Of a stretch of DNA of 64,000 bases, positions 51,203 to 60,651 are shown piece after piece. Position 1 is the first letter of the stretch; each line of letters begins with the position of its first letter. Position numbers and translations under genes: made by a program. The notes below the pieces were generated by a model. The model worked only from the letters and a program-made list of their open reading frames with translations. It ran no database searches and was not told the DNA's origin. This stretch comes from JAPSGM01 sp963777045 (lineage in GTDB: Bacteria; Chloroflexota; Limnocylindria; QHBO01): contig CAVZPD010000006.1 in NCBI GenBank assembly GCA_963777045.1, forward strand, positions 1 through 64,000, in the 5' to 3' direction.

Positions 51203-53263
51203 ATGAACGGACCCGATCCGACGCTCGGTCCGCGCCATGCCGTCCGTCCCTGGCGAGCCGTCGGCGCCGCCCTGGCGACGGCGGTGCTCGCCGGCCTGCT
51301 CCTCGCCGCCTGGCTGGTCCCGCCGCTCGCGATCCCGGTCGTCTGGCCGGCGCTCTTCGTCGTGCCCGGCTGGCTCGTGGTCGCCCTTGCCCGGCCGCGC
51401 ATCGGCGGAACCGGTCGCCTGGGACTGGCGATCGTGATCTCCGTGGCCCTGACGGCCCACGCCGTGTACTGGCTCTCCCTGGCGTCGGGGGGCTACGAAC
51501 GCTGGAGCATCTTCGCCGTTGCGGCGCTCGCCTACCTCCCGCTGCCGGCCGCCGTGTGGTCCCGCGGCATCGCGGCGGTCCGCGATGAGGCGGCGGGCGC
51601 GGCGGGGTCGCTGCGACGAGAGCCGCTCGGCTTCGCCCTGGGCGGCCTCGCCACGGCGTTCGTGGGGCTGGTGCTCAACGCCGGCCTGTGGAAGGCGACC
51701 GATGGCGGCATCAGCGCCGGCGGGTCCAACTGGAGCGACCTGGGCGTGCACCTCTCGATCGCTCAGTCGCTGAACGCCGGCAACTTCCCGCCCGAGGTGC
51801 CCTACTTCGCCGGCGCGCCGCTGGTCTACCACTGGTTCGCCGACTTCCACTCCGCCATCGTCGCCCGGTCGGCGGGGCTGTTCGCCGTGCCGGCCTTCGT
51901 CGCCTCGTCGGCGATCCTGGCCGGTGCGCTGGCGCTGCTGGTCCACGGAGTGGCCGGGCGCCTGCTTCGCGGCCACGGCGCCCGGCGCGCGGCCCTCCTG
52001 GCGGCCGTGCTGGTCGTCTTCGCCGGCGGACTGGGCTGGGTGCGCCTGGTGGGCGACGTCGCCGGCGGACTCGGCAGCCCCATCGACCTCGTGCTCAACA
52101 ACTCGTACGACAACAGCTGGTACGACGCTGCCGGGCAGGTCAGCTGGCCCTACTTCCGCATCCCGTCGGTGATGGGGACCGGCCTGCTCGTGCATCGGGC
52201 CACGACCTACGGCCTGCCGATGCTGGTCGCCGCCATCCTCCTGCTGGTGGCGGGCCTTCCCAGCCGGAGGCGGCTGGAGGCCGGGTGGCGGGATCGGCCG
52301 GTCCTCATCGGTCTGGCGGGGATGCTGGGCGCCATGCTGGCGCCCTTCCACTTCTTCTTCTTCCCGGCCTGGCTGCTCCTGGCGCTGCTCTACGTCCTGC
52401 TGGGCGACCGGCTGATCGAGCGAGCCGCCCTGCGCAACGCGGTGCTCGTCCTCGCCCCGCTCATCATCGCCGTCCCGTTCGCCGCGGCCGCGCTCGACAA
52501 CGCCAGCGGCTCGGGGGCTCTCAAGCTGGTCCCGGGATGGGAATCGGCGCCGTTCGCCGACGGCCCGGCCGCGGTCGCCTTCTTCTATCTCACCAACCTG
52601 GGCCTGCCGCTGCTCCTGGCCCTCGTGGCGCTGGTGGTGCCGCGGACGCCGTGGCGCTTCTTCCTGGCGGCATGGGTGCTGGCGCTCTTCGCCGTCCCGA
52701 ACGTGCTCCAGGTCAGCGTGGTCGCGTTCGACATGAACAAGTACTTCCAGGCGATGTGGGTTGCCGTGGCCCTCCTGGCGGCGTGGCTGATCCGCCGCTG
52801 GCCGTGGCCCGCCGTCGCACTGGTGCTGCTGATCAGCATCCCCACCCCGCTGCTCGTGTCCGCATGGACCGCGCTCAACCGGGAGCAGGTGCTCAGCTGG
52901 GACGAGGTGCGCGCCGGCGAGTGGATCGCCGACAACACGCCGGAGCGGAGCGTCTTCGCGACCGATGGCTGGCTCAACTCCCCTACCGATCCGGCCGGGC
53001 GCCTGCGGCTGCTGACCTTCACCCCGTACGTCGCCAACCTTGGCTTCAGCCCGGACCTGCGGGCAGCGCAGGTGCACGACATCTACTGCGCTGGCGATGC
53101 CGAGCGCAGCGTGGACCTGCTGCGCAGCCTCGGGGCCGGCTACCTCATCGATGCCCGGCGCCCCGGAGACTGCGTCACGCCCACCGACTTCGCCACCAGC
53201 GGCTCGCTGCAGCGGGTTTACGAGCAGGGTGGCATCCGCATCTGGCGCGTGGCCGACCGATGA
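51203..53263 (+). CDS. large multi-pass membrane protein, possible GT-C-type glycosyltransferase
   Basis: 686 aa with about 12-13 hydrophobic helices (about 15-570) and a C-terminal soluble domain (about 575-686, ending in a beta-rich segment with two Cys). Motifs such as GGSNWSDLGVHLSIAQSL and PYFAGAPLVYHWFADFHSA in the first large loop recall GT-C enzymes. The context gives no pathway. A TATGAT box ends 9 nt before the ATG. Confidence 0.6.
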   Translation: MNGPDPTLGPRHAVRPWRAVGAALATAVLAGLLLAAWLVPPLAIPVVWPALFVVPGWLVVALARPRIGGTGRLGLAIVISVALTAHAVYWLSLASGGYERWSIFAVAALAYLPLPAAVWSRGIAAVRDEAAGAAGSLRREPLGFALGGLATAFVGLVLNAGLWKATDGGISAGGSNWSDLGVHLSIAQSLNAGNFPPEVPYFAGAPLVYHWFADFHSAIVARSAGLFAVPAFVASSAILAGALALLVHGVAGRLLRGHGARRAALLAAVLVVFAGGLGWVRLVGDVAGGLGSPIDLVLNNSYDNSWYDAAGQVSWPYFRIPSVMGTGLLVHRATTYGLPMLVAAILLLVAGLPSRRRLEAGWRDRPVLIGLAGMLGAMLAPFHFFFFPAWLLLALLYVLLGDRLIERAALRNAVLVLAPLIIAVPFAAAALDNASGSGALKLVPGWESAPFADGPAAVAFFYLTNLGLPLLLALVALVVPRTPWRFFLAAWVLALFAVPNVLQVSVVAFDMNKYFQAMWVAVALLAAWLIRRWPWPAVALVLLISIPTPLLVSAWTALNREQVLSWDEVRAGEWIADNTPERSVFATDGWLNSPTDPAGRLRLLTFTPYVANLGFSPDLRAAQVHDIYCAGDAERSVDLLRSLGAGYLIDARRPGDCVTPTDFATSGSLQRVYEQGGIRIWRVADR

Positions 53264-53264
53264 G

Positions 53265-53292
53265 GTGACAGGCGTGAGCGCGCCTCTATCAT
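53265..53292 (+). promoter_or_regulatory. promoter of the osmoprotectant ABC operon (leaderless)
   Basis: GTGACA (53265-53270), 16-nt spacer, TATCAT (53287-53292), and only 6 nt to the GTG start. Transcription would start at the start codon; there is no ribosome-binding site. Confidence 0.65.
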
Positions 53293-53298
53293 TTGCGC

Positions 53299-54477
53299 GT
53301 GACGCCTGACCCAAGCTCTCCGCGGCCGGCCACGTCGGGCGGGGGCGGCGCGGTGGTCGCACTCGACCACGTCAGCAAGCGCTACGGATCGGCCGATGCA
53401 CCGGCGGTCAACGACCTCTCGATCACGGTCGAGGCGGGCGAGATCTGCGTGCTGGTCGGCCCTTCCGGCTGCGGCAAGACGACCACCATGAAGATGATCA
53501 ACCGGCTGGTGGAGCCGACCTCGGGGCGCGTGACGATCGACGGCGAGGACGTCATGGCGCTGCCCGCCGTCGAGCTTCGGCGGCGGATCGGCTACGTGAT
53601 CCAGCAGGTCGGCCTCTTCCCGCACATGACGGTGGCAGACAACGTGGGCGTGGTGCCGCGCCTGCTGAAGTGGTCCCGGCAGCGGATCCGGGAGCGGGCC
53701 GACGAGCTGCTGGACCTGGTCGGGCTGGACCCGAAGACGTACGGGGAGCGCTATCCCTCCGCCCTCTCCGGGGGCGAACGCCAGCGCGTCGGCGTGGCAC
53801 GTGCCCTCGCCGCTGACCCACCGGTGATGCTGATGGACGAGCCGTTCGGCGCCGTCGACCCGATCCGCCGCGAGCGGCTGCAGAACGAGTTCCTGCGCCT
53901 GCAGGAGCAGGTCCGCAAGACGGTCGTCTTCGTCACCCACGACGTCGACGAGGCGATCAAGATGGCCGACCGCATCGCCATCCTGCAGCGCGGCGGCATC
54001 CTGGCCCAGTACGACACCCCCGACGCCATCCTGGCCCACCCCGCCAGCGAGTTCGTCGAGCGCTTCGTGGGCGCAGACCGCGGCCTGAAGCGCCTCTCCC
54101 TCGGCCGCGTTCGCGACCTGGCGCCGATCGAAGCCGTCATCGTGCGCGCCGGCGAGGATCGCGGCGAGGCACGGCGGCGCGTGGCCGCAGACAACCAGCT
54201 CAGCTACGCCCTCCTGGTCGACGACGCGGACCGACCGCTGGGCTGGATCGACCAGTCGGATCTCGACGGCTCCGGGCCGGTGGACCCCGGAGCGGCCATG
54301 CCCGGCGCTCGCACCGTCGAGCCGGAGACAACGCTGCGCGACGCGCTGTCGGCCATGCTCGACTCCAGCGTCCAGCTGGGCGTCGTGGTCGATGCACGCG
54401 ACCGCGTGCTGGGCCTGATCAGCGTGGATGCCATCAGCGAGGCCCTCCGCGCGCCGGTGGCGACGGTCGATGGCTGA
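53299..54477 (+). CDS. opuCA: osmoprotectant (glycine betaine/choline) ABC transporter ATP-binding protein
   Basis: 392 aa. Walker A is GPSGCGKTTTMKMI, the signature is LSGGERQRVG, Walker B is VMLMDEPFGAVDP and the switch His is in FVTHDVDEAIKM. The C-terminal part (about 270-390) carries CBS-like repeats (EAVIVRAGEDRGEARRRV, PETTLRDALSAML), which in relatives sense ionic strength or nucleotides. The GTG at 53299 fits the leaderless promoter. It overlaps the first permease by 8 nt. Confidence 0.93.
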   Translation: MTPDPSSPRPATSGGGGAVVALDHVSKRYGSADAPAVNDLSITVEAGEICVLVGPSGCGKTTTMKMINRLVEPTSGRVTIDGEDVMALPAVELRRRIGYVIQQVGLFPHMTVADNVGVVPRLLKWSRQRIRERADELLDLVGLDPKTYGERYPSALSGGERQRVGVARALAADPPVMLMDEPFGAVDPIRRERLQNEFLRLQEQVRKTVVFVTHDVDEAIKMADRIAILQRGGILAQYDTPDAILAHPASEFVERFVGADRGLKRLSLGRVRDLAPIEAVIVRAGEDRGEARRRVAADNQLSYALLVDDADRPLGWIDQSDLDGSGPVDPGAAMPGARTVEPETTLRDALSAMLDSSVQLGVVVDARDRVLGLISVDAISEALRAPVATVDG

Positions 54478-55141
54478 AGGAGCACCCTTCATCGACTGGG
54501 ACTGGATCGTCCGGAACCTGGGCGACATCGGCCTTCGGACGCTCGACCACGTGGTGCTGACGGTCCTCGCCGTCGTCATCGGCTTCGTCATCAGCTTCGG
54601 CCTGGCGCTCGCCATCCGCCGCTACCGTGCCCTGACCGGCCCGATCCTTGGCGTCTCCGGGGTCCTCTACTCGATCCCCAGCCTGGCGTTCTTCCTGCTC
54701 CTCATCCCGCTCACCGGGATCCAGAGCACGCTCACTGCCGAGGTGCCGCTCGTCAGCTACACGATCCTGATCCTGGTGCGCAACACGCTCGCCGGCTTCG
54801 ACGCCGTGCCCGCGGAGGTGGTCGAGGCGGCACAGGGGATGGGCTACTCGCGGTGGCAGCGGCTGTGGCGGGTGGAACTGCCGATCGCCGCTCCGGTGAT
54901 CATCGCCGGTTTGCGGATCGCCACCGTGACGACGGTGGGGCTGGTGACGGTCACCGCCTTCATCGGCGTCCAGAGCCTCGGCAGCCTCATCGTCAACGTG
55001 GGCCTCGCGCGCTTCTTCCTGACCGCCACGCTGGTCGGCTCGCTGGGAGCGATCGCGCTGGCGGTGGCCGCCGATCTCGGCTTCGTGGCCCTGCAGCGCA
55101 TCGTGACTCCATGGGCGCGCGGACGCGCGCTGGGGACCTGA
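54470..55141 (+). CDS. opuCB: osmoprotectant ABC transporter permease
   Basis: 223 aa, five to six membrane helices. The EAA loop is VEAAQGMGYSRWQRLWRVEL followed by IAAPVIIAGLRIA. Paralogous to the second permease, as in OpuC-type systems with two permeases. ATG 54470 lies inside the end of the ATPase gene. Confidence 0.92.
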   Translation: MAEGAPFIDWDWIVRNLGDIGLRTLDHVVLTVLAVVIGFVISFGLALAIRRYRALTGPILGVSGVLYSIPSLAFFLLLIPLTGIQSTLTAEVPLVSYTILILVRNTLAGFDAVPAEVVEAAQGMGYSRWQRLWRVELPIAAPVIIAGLRIATVTTVGLVTVTAFIGVQSLGSLIVNVGLARFFLTATLVGSLGAIALAVAADLGFVALQRIVTPWARGRALGT

Positions 55142-55144
55142 GGC

Positions 55145-55864
55145 ATGGACTTCCTTGCCGACGTCGCAGCCTGGTTCTCGGATCCCGGTAACTGGTCGGG
55201 AGCCGATGGGGTGCCGGTGCGCGTCGGCGAGCATCTCGTCCTCTCGGCGGTACCACTCCTGCTGGCCGTCGCACTGGCCCTGCCGGTCGGCCTCTACATC
55301 GGCCACACCGGGCGCTTCAGCGGGCTCGCCATCAACATCTCGAACGTCGGGCGGGCGATCCCGACCCTCGCCATCCTCTCCATCGCCTGGCTCCTGCTCA
55401 GCCGCCCGCTGGTCGACGTCGGACTCCGGCGCGAGGCCGCGGAGATCACCACCGGCCTGGCCATGATCGCGCTGGCGCTGCCGCCCATCATCACCAACAG
55501 CTACGTCGGCCTCGCCGCCGTCGACCGCGACCTGCTCGAGGCGGGTCGCGGGATGGGGATGACGGGGAGACAGGTGCTGCTGCGCCTGGAGCTGCCGCTC
55601 GCCCTGCCGGTCGTGCTCGCCGGGCTGCGGACGGCGGCGGTCCAGGTCGTCGCCACCGCCACGCTGGGGGCGGTGCTCGGGACCGGCGGGCTCGGTCGCT
55701 ACCTGATCGACGGGTTGGCGCAGCGCAAGCTCGAGGAGATGTTCGCCGGCGGCGTGCTGGTTGCGGTGCTCGCGATCGTGACCGAGCTCCTCTTCGCCTG
55801 GCTGCAGCGGACCACGCTCTCGCCCGGCCTGCGGGCGGAGAGCACCTCGGCCGAGCCCGCCTGA
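55145..55864 (+). CDS. opuCD: osmoprotectant ABC transporter permease (second)
   Basis: 239 aa, about six membrane helices with EAA loop EAGRGMGMTGRQVLLRLEL. It starts 3 nt after the first permease. The C-terminus extends beyond the last helix by about 20 residues. Together with the ATPase and lipoprotein it forms a complete uptake system for compatible solutes. Confidence 0.92.
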   Translation: MDFLADVAAWFSDPGNWSGADGVPVRVGEHLVLSAVPLLLAVALALPVGLYIGHTGRFSGLAINISNVGRAIPTLAILSIAWLLLSRPLVDVGLRREAAEITTGLAMIALALPPIITNSYVGLAAVDRDLLEAGRGMGMTGRQVLLRLELPLALPVVLAGLRTAAVQVVATATLGAVLGTGGLGRYLIDGLAQRKLEEMFAGGVLVAVLAIVTELLFAWLQRTTLSPGLRAESTSAEPA

Positions 55865-56002
55865 TCAGCTCCGGCGCCGCCTCACAGCGTGTCGCGGCAT
55901 CGCTGCTAGACTCCGATCACTGAACGGCTGCGCGACGCGTTGAACGACGTGCAGTCGTTTTCCGTATCGGTAGACATATAGGACACAAGCTAGGAGGACC
56001 CA

Positions 56003-56917
56003 ATGCGGAAAACCCGCACGCTTGCCCTCGGGGCGACGCTGCTGGCGCTGCTGGTCAGCGCCTGCACGTCGGGTGGGAGCAGCAGCCCGGCCGAAGAGAA
56101 GCCCACCGTGACCGTCGGGTCAGCCGGCTTCTACGAGGCCCAGCTCATGGGCGAGATCTACGCCCAGGCCCTGGAGAACGCCGGCTATACCGTCGAGCGC
56201 AGCCTTGGCCTCGGCACCCGCGAAGCGACCCAGCCGGCCATCGAGGAGGGGCAGATCAACCTGCTGCCGGAGTACATCGGCAGCGAGCTGACCTTCCTGG
56301 GTGGCACCGCGTCGGGCGATTCCGCCAAGACTGCCGAGGACCTGCAGGCCCAGCTCGACGAGAAGAACCTCGTGCTGCTCGACCACACGCCGGCCCAGGA
56401 CCAGAACGCGTTCGTGGTGCGCCAGGAGACGGCTGACCAGTACGGGCTGGAGACGATGAGCGACCTGGCGGAGGTGGCCACGGAGCTGGTCTGGGGCCTG
56501 CCGCCTGAGTGCGAGACGAACGACCTCTGCTCGGGCGCCCTGTCCGACGCCTATGGCATCGCCTACGACGAGCTCGAGATCGAGCCGCTGGCCGCCTGCG
56601 ACGCGCCGATCGCCACCGCGCTGAACGACGGCGTGGTCGACGTGGCCGAGCTGTGCAGCACGCAGCCGGCGATCGAGCAGTTCAACTTCGTCGCCCTGAC
56701 CGACGACAAGCAGACGCAGCCATCGGAGAACATCGCGCCGATCGTGACCCAGGACCTCCTGGACGCGGCGCCCGACGACTTCGAGACGACGCTGAACGAG
56801 GTCAGCGCCAAGATGACCACCGAGATGCTCACCCAGCTGGGCGTGGAGGTGGCGGTGCAGAACCGAGACGTGGCCGAGGTGGCCGCCGAGTGGCTCACCG
56901 AGCAGGGGCTCGTCTGA
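56003..56917 (+). CDS. opuCC: osmoprotectant ABC transporter substrate-binding lipoprotein
   Basis: 304 aa. The signal and lipobox VSAC (Cys about residue 21) are followed by an OpuAC-type domain: VTVGSAGFYEAQLMGEIYAQ, then GQINLLPEYIGSELTFLGG, typical of ProX/OpuCC. AGGAGG is 5 nt before the ATG. The 138-bp gap before it contains a CATATAGG box, so it may have its own promoter. The mature protein binds glycine betaine, choline or carnitine by family. Confidence 0.93.
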   Translation: MRKTRTLALGATLLALLVSACTSGGSSSPAEEKPTVTVGSAGFYEAQLMGEIYAQALENAGYTVERSLGLGTREATQPAIEEGQINLLPEYIGSELTFLGGTASGDSAKTAEDLQAQLDEKNLVLLDHTPAQDQNAFVVRQETADQYGLETMSDLAEVATELVWGLPPECETNDLCSGALSDAYGIAYDELEIEPLAACDAPIATALNDGVVDVAELCSTQPAIEQFNFVALTDDKQTQPSENIAPIVTQDLLDAAPDDFETTLNEVSAKMTTEMLTQLGVEVAVQNRDVAEVAAEWLTEQGLV

Positions 56918-56946
56918 CTCGCCGCCGGTGATGGACCGATAGACCA

Positions 56947-56988
56947 ATACGGGCGAAGCGCTCTCAGCGCTTCGCCCGTATCCTTTCC
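56947..56988 (+). terminator. strong terminator after the osmoprotectant operon
   Basis: A 16-bp perfect hairpin (56947-56962 with 56966-56981, loop CTC) followed by CCTTTCC. It lies 30 nt after the opuCC stop. Confidence 0.85.
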
Positions 56989-56996
56989 GACGACCC

Positions 56997-57620
56997 ATGT
57001 CCGAGCACCTCGACCTCGCCGATTGGCGCCGCCGCGTCGCCGCCCTCTACGACGCCATGCGCCGCGACCCCCGCGCCGCGCCGCTGCGCCTCGTCCACTT
57101 CCGCGCATCGAAGGACCGGCTCTTCGGTGAGCATCCCTCGTCACCGGTGCCCGAGGCGGCGCGCCGCGACTTTCGCGGCCTGGCCTACTGGCGTCACGAC
57201 CCGGCACTCCGCTTCACCACCCGCCTCGAGCCGGACCCCCAGGCTCCGCCGCTCGACGTTCCTCGCTCCGGCGAGGGCGCGACGATCCCGTTCGTGCGCA
57301 TCGGCTGGGTGAGCTTCACGATCGGCGGCATCGCCTGTCGCCTGGCGGTCCACTGGGTCAACGAGTACGCCGGCGGCCTGTTCATCCCGTTCCGCGACGC
57401 GACGAGCGGGCGTGAGACCTACGGCGGCGGCCGCTACCTGTGGGACTCGGCCAAGGGCGCCGACCTGGGATCCGAGGACGACGAGCTGGTGCTCGACTTC
57501 AACTACGCCTACCACCCGTCATGCGTCTACGACGCGCGCTGGAGCTGCCCGCTCGCGCCCCAGGAGAACTGGCTGGGCGTCCCGATCGCGGCCGGAGAAC
57601 GGCTGGAGCCGGCATCGTGA
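56997..57620 (+). CDS. DUF1684 family protein
   Basis: 207 aa. It matches DUF1684: WRRRVAALYDAMR, LVHFRASKDRLFGEHPSSP, then a beta-rich part with VSFTIGGIACRLAVHW, LFIPFRDATSGRETYGGGRYL, and VLDFNYAYHPSCVYD near the end. The family has no defined function. It starts 16 nt after the terminator hairpin and overlaps the following gene by 4 nt. Confidence 0.88.
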   Translation: MSEHLDLADWRRRVAALYDAMRRDPRAAPLRLVHFRASKDRLFGEHPSSPVPEAARRDFRGLAYWRHDPALRFTTRLEPDPQAPPLDVPRSGEGATIPFVRIGWVSFTIGGIACRLAVHWVNEYAGGLFIPFRDATSGRETYGGGRYLWDSAKGADLGSEDDELVLDFNYAYHPSCVYDARWSCPLAPQENWLGVPIAAGERLEPAS

Positions 57621-58069
57621 CCGGACGAGGCACGCACCATTGCATCAAGTGCGGCCGCGAGATTGGCCCGGACCAGTCGATGTGCGAGGTCTGCAATCGG
57701 GCGGGCATGGCGACGCCGTCGGCCAGCCAGTACCACGGCACCATGATCGTGGCCATCGTGGCCGGCGTCGTGGCGCTCGCCATCTGGGGCAGCATCGCCA
57801 TGCGCGGCGTTGGGCCGTACCAGGCGAACGTCGTCTCGTTCGTGCCGGCTCCGCCCGGTGCCGTGGACGTAACACTCCGGATCGAGAACCAGGGCACGTC
57901 GCGTGGCTACGCCAAGTGCGAGCTCCGGGCGCTGACGGCCGGCGGCAGCGTGCTGCGCGTCCTGCCCATGCAGGCCGGCCCCCTCGAGGGCGGAGCGACC
58001 CGCACCTTCACTGAGCGCTTCCCGGGGCTCGCCGAGCTGCCCGGGGACGTCTCGATCAGCTGCACCTGA
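57617..58069 (+). CDS. membrane protein with N-terminal zinc ribbon
   Basis: 150 aa, GTG start overlapping DUF1684 by 4 nt. Two Cys pairs (CIKCG at residues about 9-13, CEVC at about 23-26) form a zinc ribbon. One membrane helix (about 43-62) is followed by an external beta domain of Ig-like type (VDVTLRIENQGTSRGYAKCEL). Probably co-expressed with DUF1684; function unknown. Confidence 0.65.
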   Translation: MTGRGTHHCIKCGREIGPDQSMCEVCNRAGMATPSASQYHGTMIVAIVAGVVALAIWGSIAMRGVGPYQANVVSFVPAPPGAVDVTLRIENQGTSRGYAKCELRALTAGGSVLRVLPMQAGPLEGGATRTFTERFPGLAELPGDVSISCT

Positions 58070-58081
58070 TCGGCGGCGCCG

Positions 58082-58675
58082 CTACCCGGCGCTCCAGATG
58101 GCGGCGAGGCGCGGGTCGTCCAGGATCACCCGCACCTGGACGAGACCAGCGGAGAGCGGCTTGTCGGTGATCAGCGGCCACGCCGCGTGCGAGATGTCCG
58201 CCACCCGCTGGTCGGCGCTGCCCCAGTAGCACTGGCACCAGTCAACGACGGCCACGCGCGCACAGCGATCCGCGCAGATCGTGACGTAGCCCTGCACCTC
58301 ACCGGTGTAGCGACCGCCCAGGGCGCCCGGTAGGGCCACCACCGGCTGTCCGATGTAGCCGGCGGTGCCGGGGTAGTTGCTCGCGGTGCCGCTGACCACC
58401 GGAGCGGCGGGCGGAGCGGGTGTTGGAGCCTGGGTCGGCGGCGCGGTAGGGACCGGCGTCGGCACGGGCGTGGGGGCAGGCGTCGGAGCGCGGCTCGGGA
58501 GCGGCACTTCGTCGTGGGAAAGCGCGCCGATCGAGGAACGACCCGCCAGTACCTGCCCCTCGGGGGTGGGCGCCAGCAGATCGCTGCCCCCGGTCCCCGG
58601 GTCCCAGGCGACCCAGGTCAGGGTGAGCAGCGCAACGAGGAGCGCGGCGACCAGCGCCGCGAGGCGATCTGTCAA
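58082..58675 (-). CDS. secreted protein with Pro/Thr linker and RlpA-like barrel
   Basis: 197 aa. An N-terminal membrane anchor (about 5-24) is followed by a long Pro/Thr/Val/Ala linker (about 58-95). The C-terminal domain (about 98-195) contains ASNYPGTAGYIGQPVVALPG and CARVAVVDWCQCYWG, with four Cys and the beta pattern of a double-psi barrel as in RlpA or 3D proteins. It likely acts in the cell wall. Catalytic residues cannot be assigned with certainty. Confidence 0.65.
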   Translation of the reverse strand: MTDRLAALVAALLVALLTLTWVAWDPGTGGSDLLAPTPEGQVLAGRSSIGALSHDEVPLPSRAPTPAPTPVPTPVPTAPPTQAPTPAPPAAPVVSGTASNYPGTAGYIGQPVVALPGALGGRYTGEVQGYVTICADRCARVAVVDWCQCYWGSADQRVADISHAAWPLITDKPLSAGLVQVRVILDDPRLAAIWSAG

Positions 58676-58849
58676 GAGGGTATGGCTCCATGCGGTATTT
58701 CGGAGCGAGGCGCGGGTGCGTGAGCAACCCGTGAGCCGGTCATCACCGACGATGCGCGACGCGCTGCGTGGCGCGGCCTCGCCCTACGCCCGTTCGAGGG
58801 GAGCAAGCCCCGTACCGAAAGCCGGTCGACGGACCGACGCGGGCACTTC

Positions 58850-58862
58850 TATGCTGGGGCCA
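58850..58862 (+). promoter_or_regulatory. -10 box of the TPM-domain gene, leaderless start
   Basis: TATGCT (58850-58855) ends 6 nt before the ATG. TCGACG about 18 nt upstream is a fair -35. No ribosome-binding site. Confidence 0.5.
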
Positions 58863-60580
58863 TGCTAAGGCTTATCGGCGCCGTTGTCCTAGCGGCCCTC
58901 GCTGCGGCCGCGATCCTGTTCGGTCCCGCCGCACTCCAGTCGCTCTCCGGCAGTGGCAGCCAGACCTTCCCGGATCCGGTGCAGGACCAGGCCGTCTACG
59001 ACCCCGCCGGAGCCCTCGACGCCGATGTCGAGCAGGTGCTCGAGTCGCAGGTCGACGAGGTCGAGGCGCGGACCGGCGCAGAGGTCGCGATCTACGTCCG
59101 CATCGCCCCCGACGCCACCGACGCCAGCAATCTGGCCGATGCGCGCGCCCTGGTCGACCAGTGGGGCGTCGGGCGAGCCGGGTTCGACGATGGCTTCGTC
59201 ATCCTGCTCAGCTTCACCGATACGACCTTCCAGCACGGCGTGGTGAGCACCTTCGCCGGCAGCGGCTTCCGCGCTGCCTACCTCAACGACGGGGCGCAGG
59301 CGGCGCTGCGGGATGACGTGATCATCCCGGGCATCAGGCAGGGTTCGCCGGGTGGCGCCATGGTGGCCGCCATGGCGGTGGTCGACGACGCCGCGACGAC
59401 CGGCGCGGCGGGCCGGCTGCAGGCCTACCGCGTCATCAACGCGATCGTGGGCATCCCCGGCGCGATCTTCGCCCTCTTCCTGACGTTGGGATCCTCCTAC
59501 TACGCGTGGAGCCGCTACGGCGACGACCCTGACGTGGCCGATTCGCCATCGGTCCTGATGGCCGGTCCGCCGGCGGCGATGACGCCGGCGCTGGCGACCG
59601 TGATTCGCAGCGGCCGGTCGACGCAGCACAGCGTCAACACCATGCTCGTCGACCTCGCCGGTCGCGGCCTGCTCTCGTTCCGCAACCTGGATCGCGTCGG
59701 CAAGGGCAAGCGCGATGACGATCCGGATCCGCTGGTCGATCCGGCCATCGACGTCGTCCCGCCCGAGGAGGCGCACAGCAAGCGGCTGCCACCGTCCGAG
59801 CGCGAGGCGTACGGCATCGTGCAGCGACTCGCGATCGGCAACGTGCTGAGCCGGGAGCCGCTCTGGCGGCTCAATGACGAGATGGGCGACGTGAAGACCC
59901 GGCTCGAGGAGGAGGCCGTGCGCCAGGGCTGGTTCGCGCGCCGTCCAACCCCGGCAATCACGCGCTGGGTCGTGATCGGCGCGGTCGAGGTGGTGGCAGC
60001 CATCGGGCTGGCCTGGCTCGGCTACTCGATCCCCATGAGCGGGCTCACGCTGGTCGGCGCCGCACTGGTCGTCGGCGGCATCGGCACGGCGGCCTTCGGG
60101 AGTGCGATGTCGCAGCGGACGCCACAGGGCGCCTACGTCGACGCCATGCTGAAGGCGTACCGGCGCACGCTGCAGAAGACGATGGAACTGGCAGGCAACA
60201 TGGGCGAGGTGGTGGCGCGGCCCGAGGTGCGCGTCCTGGCCGATACGCCGGACAAGGCGGTCGTGTGGGGCATCGCACTCGGCCTGCGCAAGGAGGTGGC
60301 CGGGGTCCTCGAGCGCGGGCTCGCCCAGGCCGATACGCCCGAAGCTGCCCGTGCCACCTACTACCCTGTCTGGCTCGGGTCGTCGGGGTCGAGCGGCAAC
60401 GCCGGCGCCATGACCGGCGGCGGGCTGGGTGGGCTCTTCTCCGGCGGGGGGACGCCAGACATCGGCGGCATGTTCGGCGCCCTCGGAAGCGTCGGCTCGT
60501 CGCCCGCCTCCAGCTCCTCGGGCGGAGGGTTCAGCGGCGGCGGCAGCTCCGGTGGCGGTGGAGGCAGCAGCTCCTTCTGA
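58862..60580 (+). CDS. TPM-domain / DUF2207-type membrane protein
   Basis: 572 aa. One N-terminal helix is followed by a TPM (phosphatase-like) domain (about 40-175: VYDPAGALDADVEQVLESQ, GAEVAIYVRI, GVGRAGFDDGFVILLS). Membrane helices lie at about 195-220 and 365-415, with a DUF2207-like cytoplasmic part between and after. The C-terminus is a Gly/Ser tail (GGGFSGGGSSGGGGGSSSF). TPM proteins occur in photosystem repair and envelope processes; the role here is unknown. Confidence 0.82.
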   Translation: MLRLIGAVVLAALAAAAILFGPAALQSLSGSGSQTFPDPVQDQAVYDPAGALDADVEQVLESQVDEVEARTGAEVAIYVRIAPDATDASNLADARALVDQWGVGRAGFDDGFVILLSFTDTTFQHGVVSTFAGSGFRAAYLNDGAQAALRDDVIIPGIRQGSPGGAMVAAMAVVDDAATTGAAGRLQAYRVINAIVGIPGAIFALFLTLGSSYYAWSRYGDDPDVADSPSVLMAGPPAAMTPALATVIRSGRSTQHSVNTMLVDLAGRGLLSFRNLDRVGKGKRDDDPDPLVDPAIDVVPPEEAHSKRLPPSEREAYGIVQRLAIGNVLSREPLWRLNDEMGDVKTRLEEEAVRQGWFARRPTPAITRWVVIGAVEVVAAIGLAWLGYSIPMSGLTLVGAALVVGGIGTAAFGSAMSQRTPQGAYVDAMLKAYRRTLQKTMELAGNMGEVVARPEVRVLADTPDKAVVWGIALGLRKEVAGVLERGLAQADTPEAARATYYPVWLGSSGSSGNAGAMTGGGLGGLFSGGGTPDIGGMFGALGSVGSSPASSSSGGGFSGGGSSGGGGGSSSF

Positions 60581-60651
60581 TACCTCGTCGACGGGGCGCC
60601 GATGGATGGCGCTGTAGCGTCGGTGCCTTCAAGCGTCTATCGTTGGGCGCG

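Noticed and set aside
51688..53268. 526-codon plus-strand frame within the membrane protein gene
   Set aside because: Out-of-frame shadow with Arg/Gly/Pro-rich translation; the hydrophobic helices are in the other frame.
50858..53362. 834-codon open frame on the minus strand opposite the large membrane protein
   Set aside because: Antisense shadow of a well-supported membrane protein; composition is Arg/Gly/Gln/His-rich without fold.
56947..56988. Riboswitch before the DUF1684 gene
   Set aside because: The structure is a simple perfect hairpin with a T-rich tail directly after the osmoprotectant operon, which fits a terminator.
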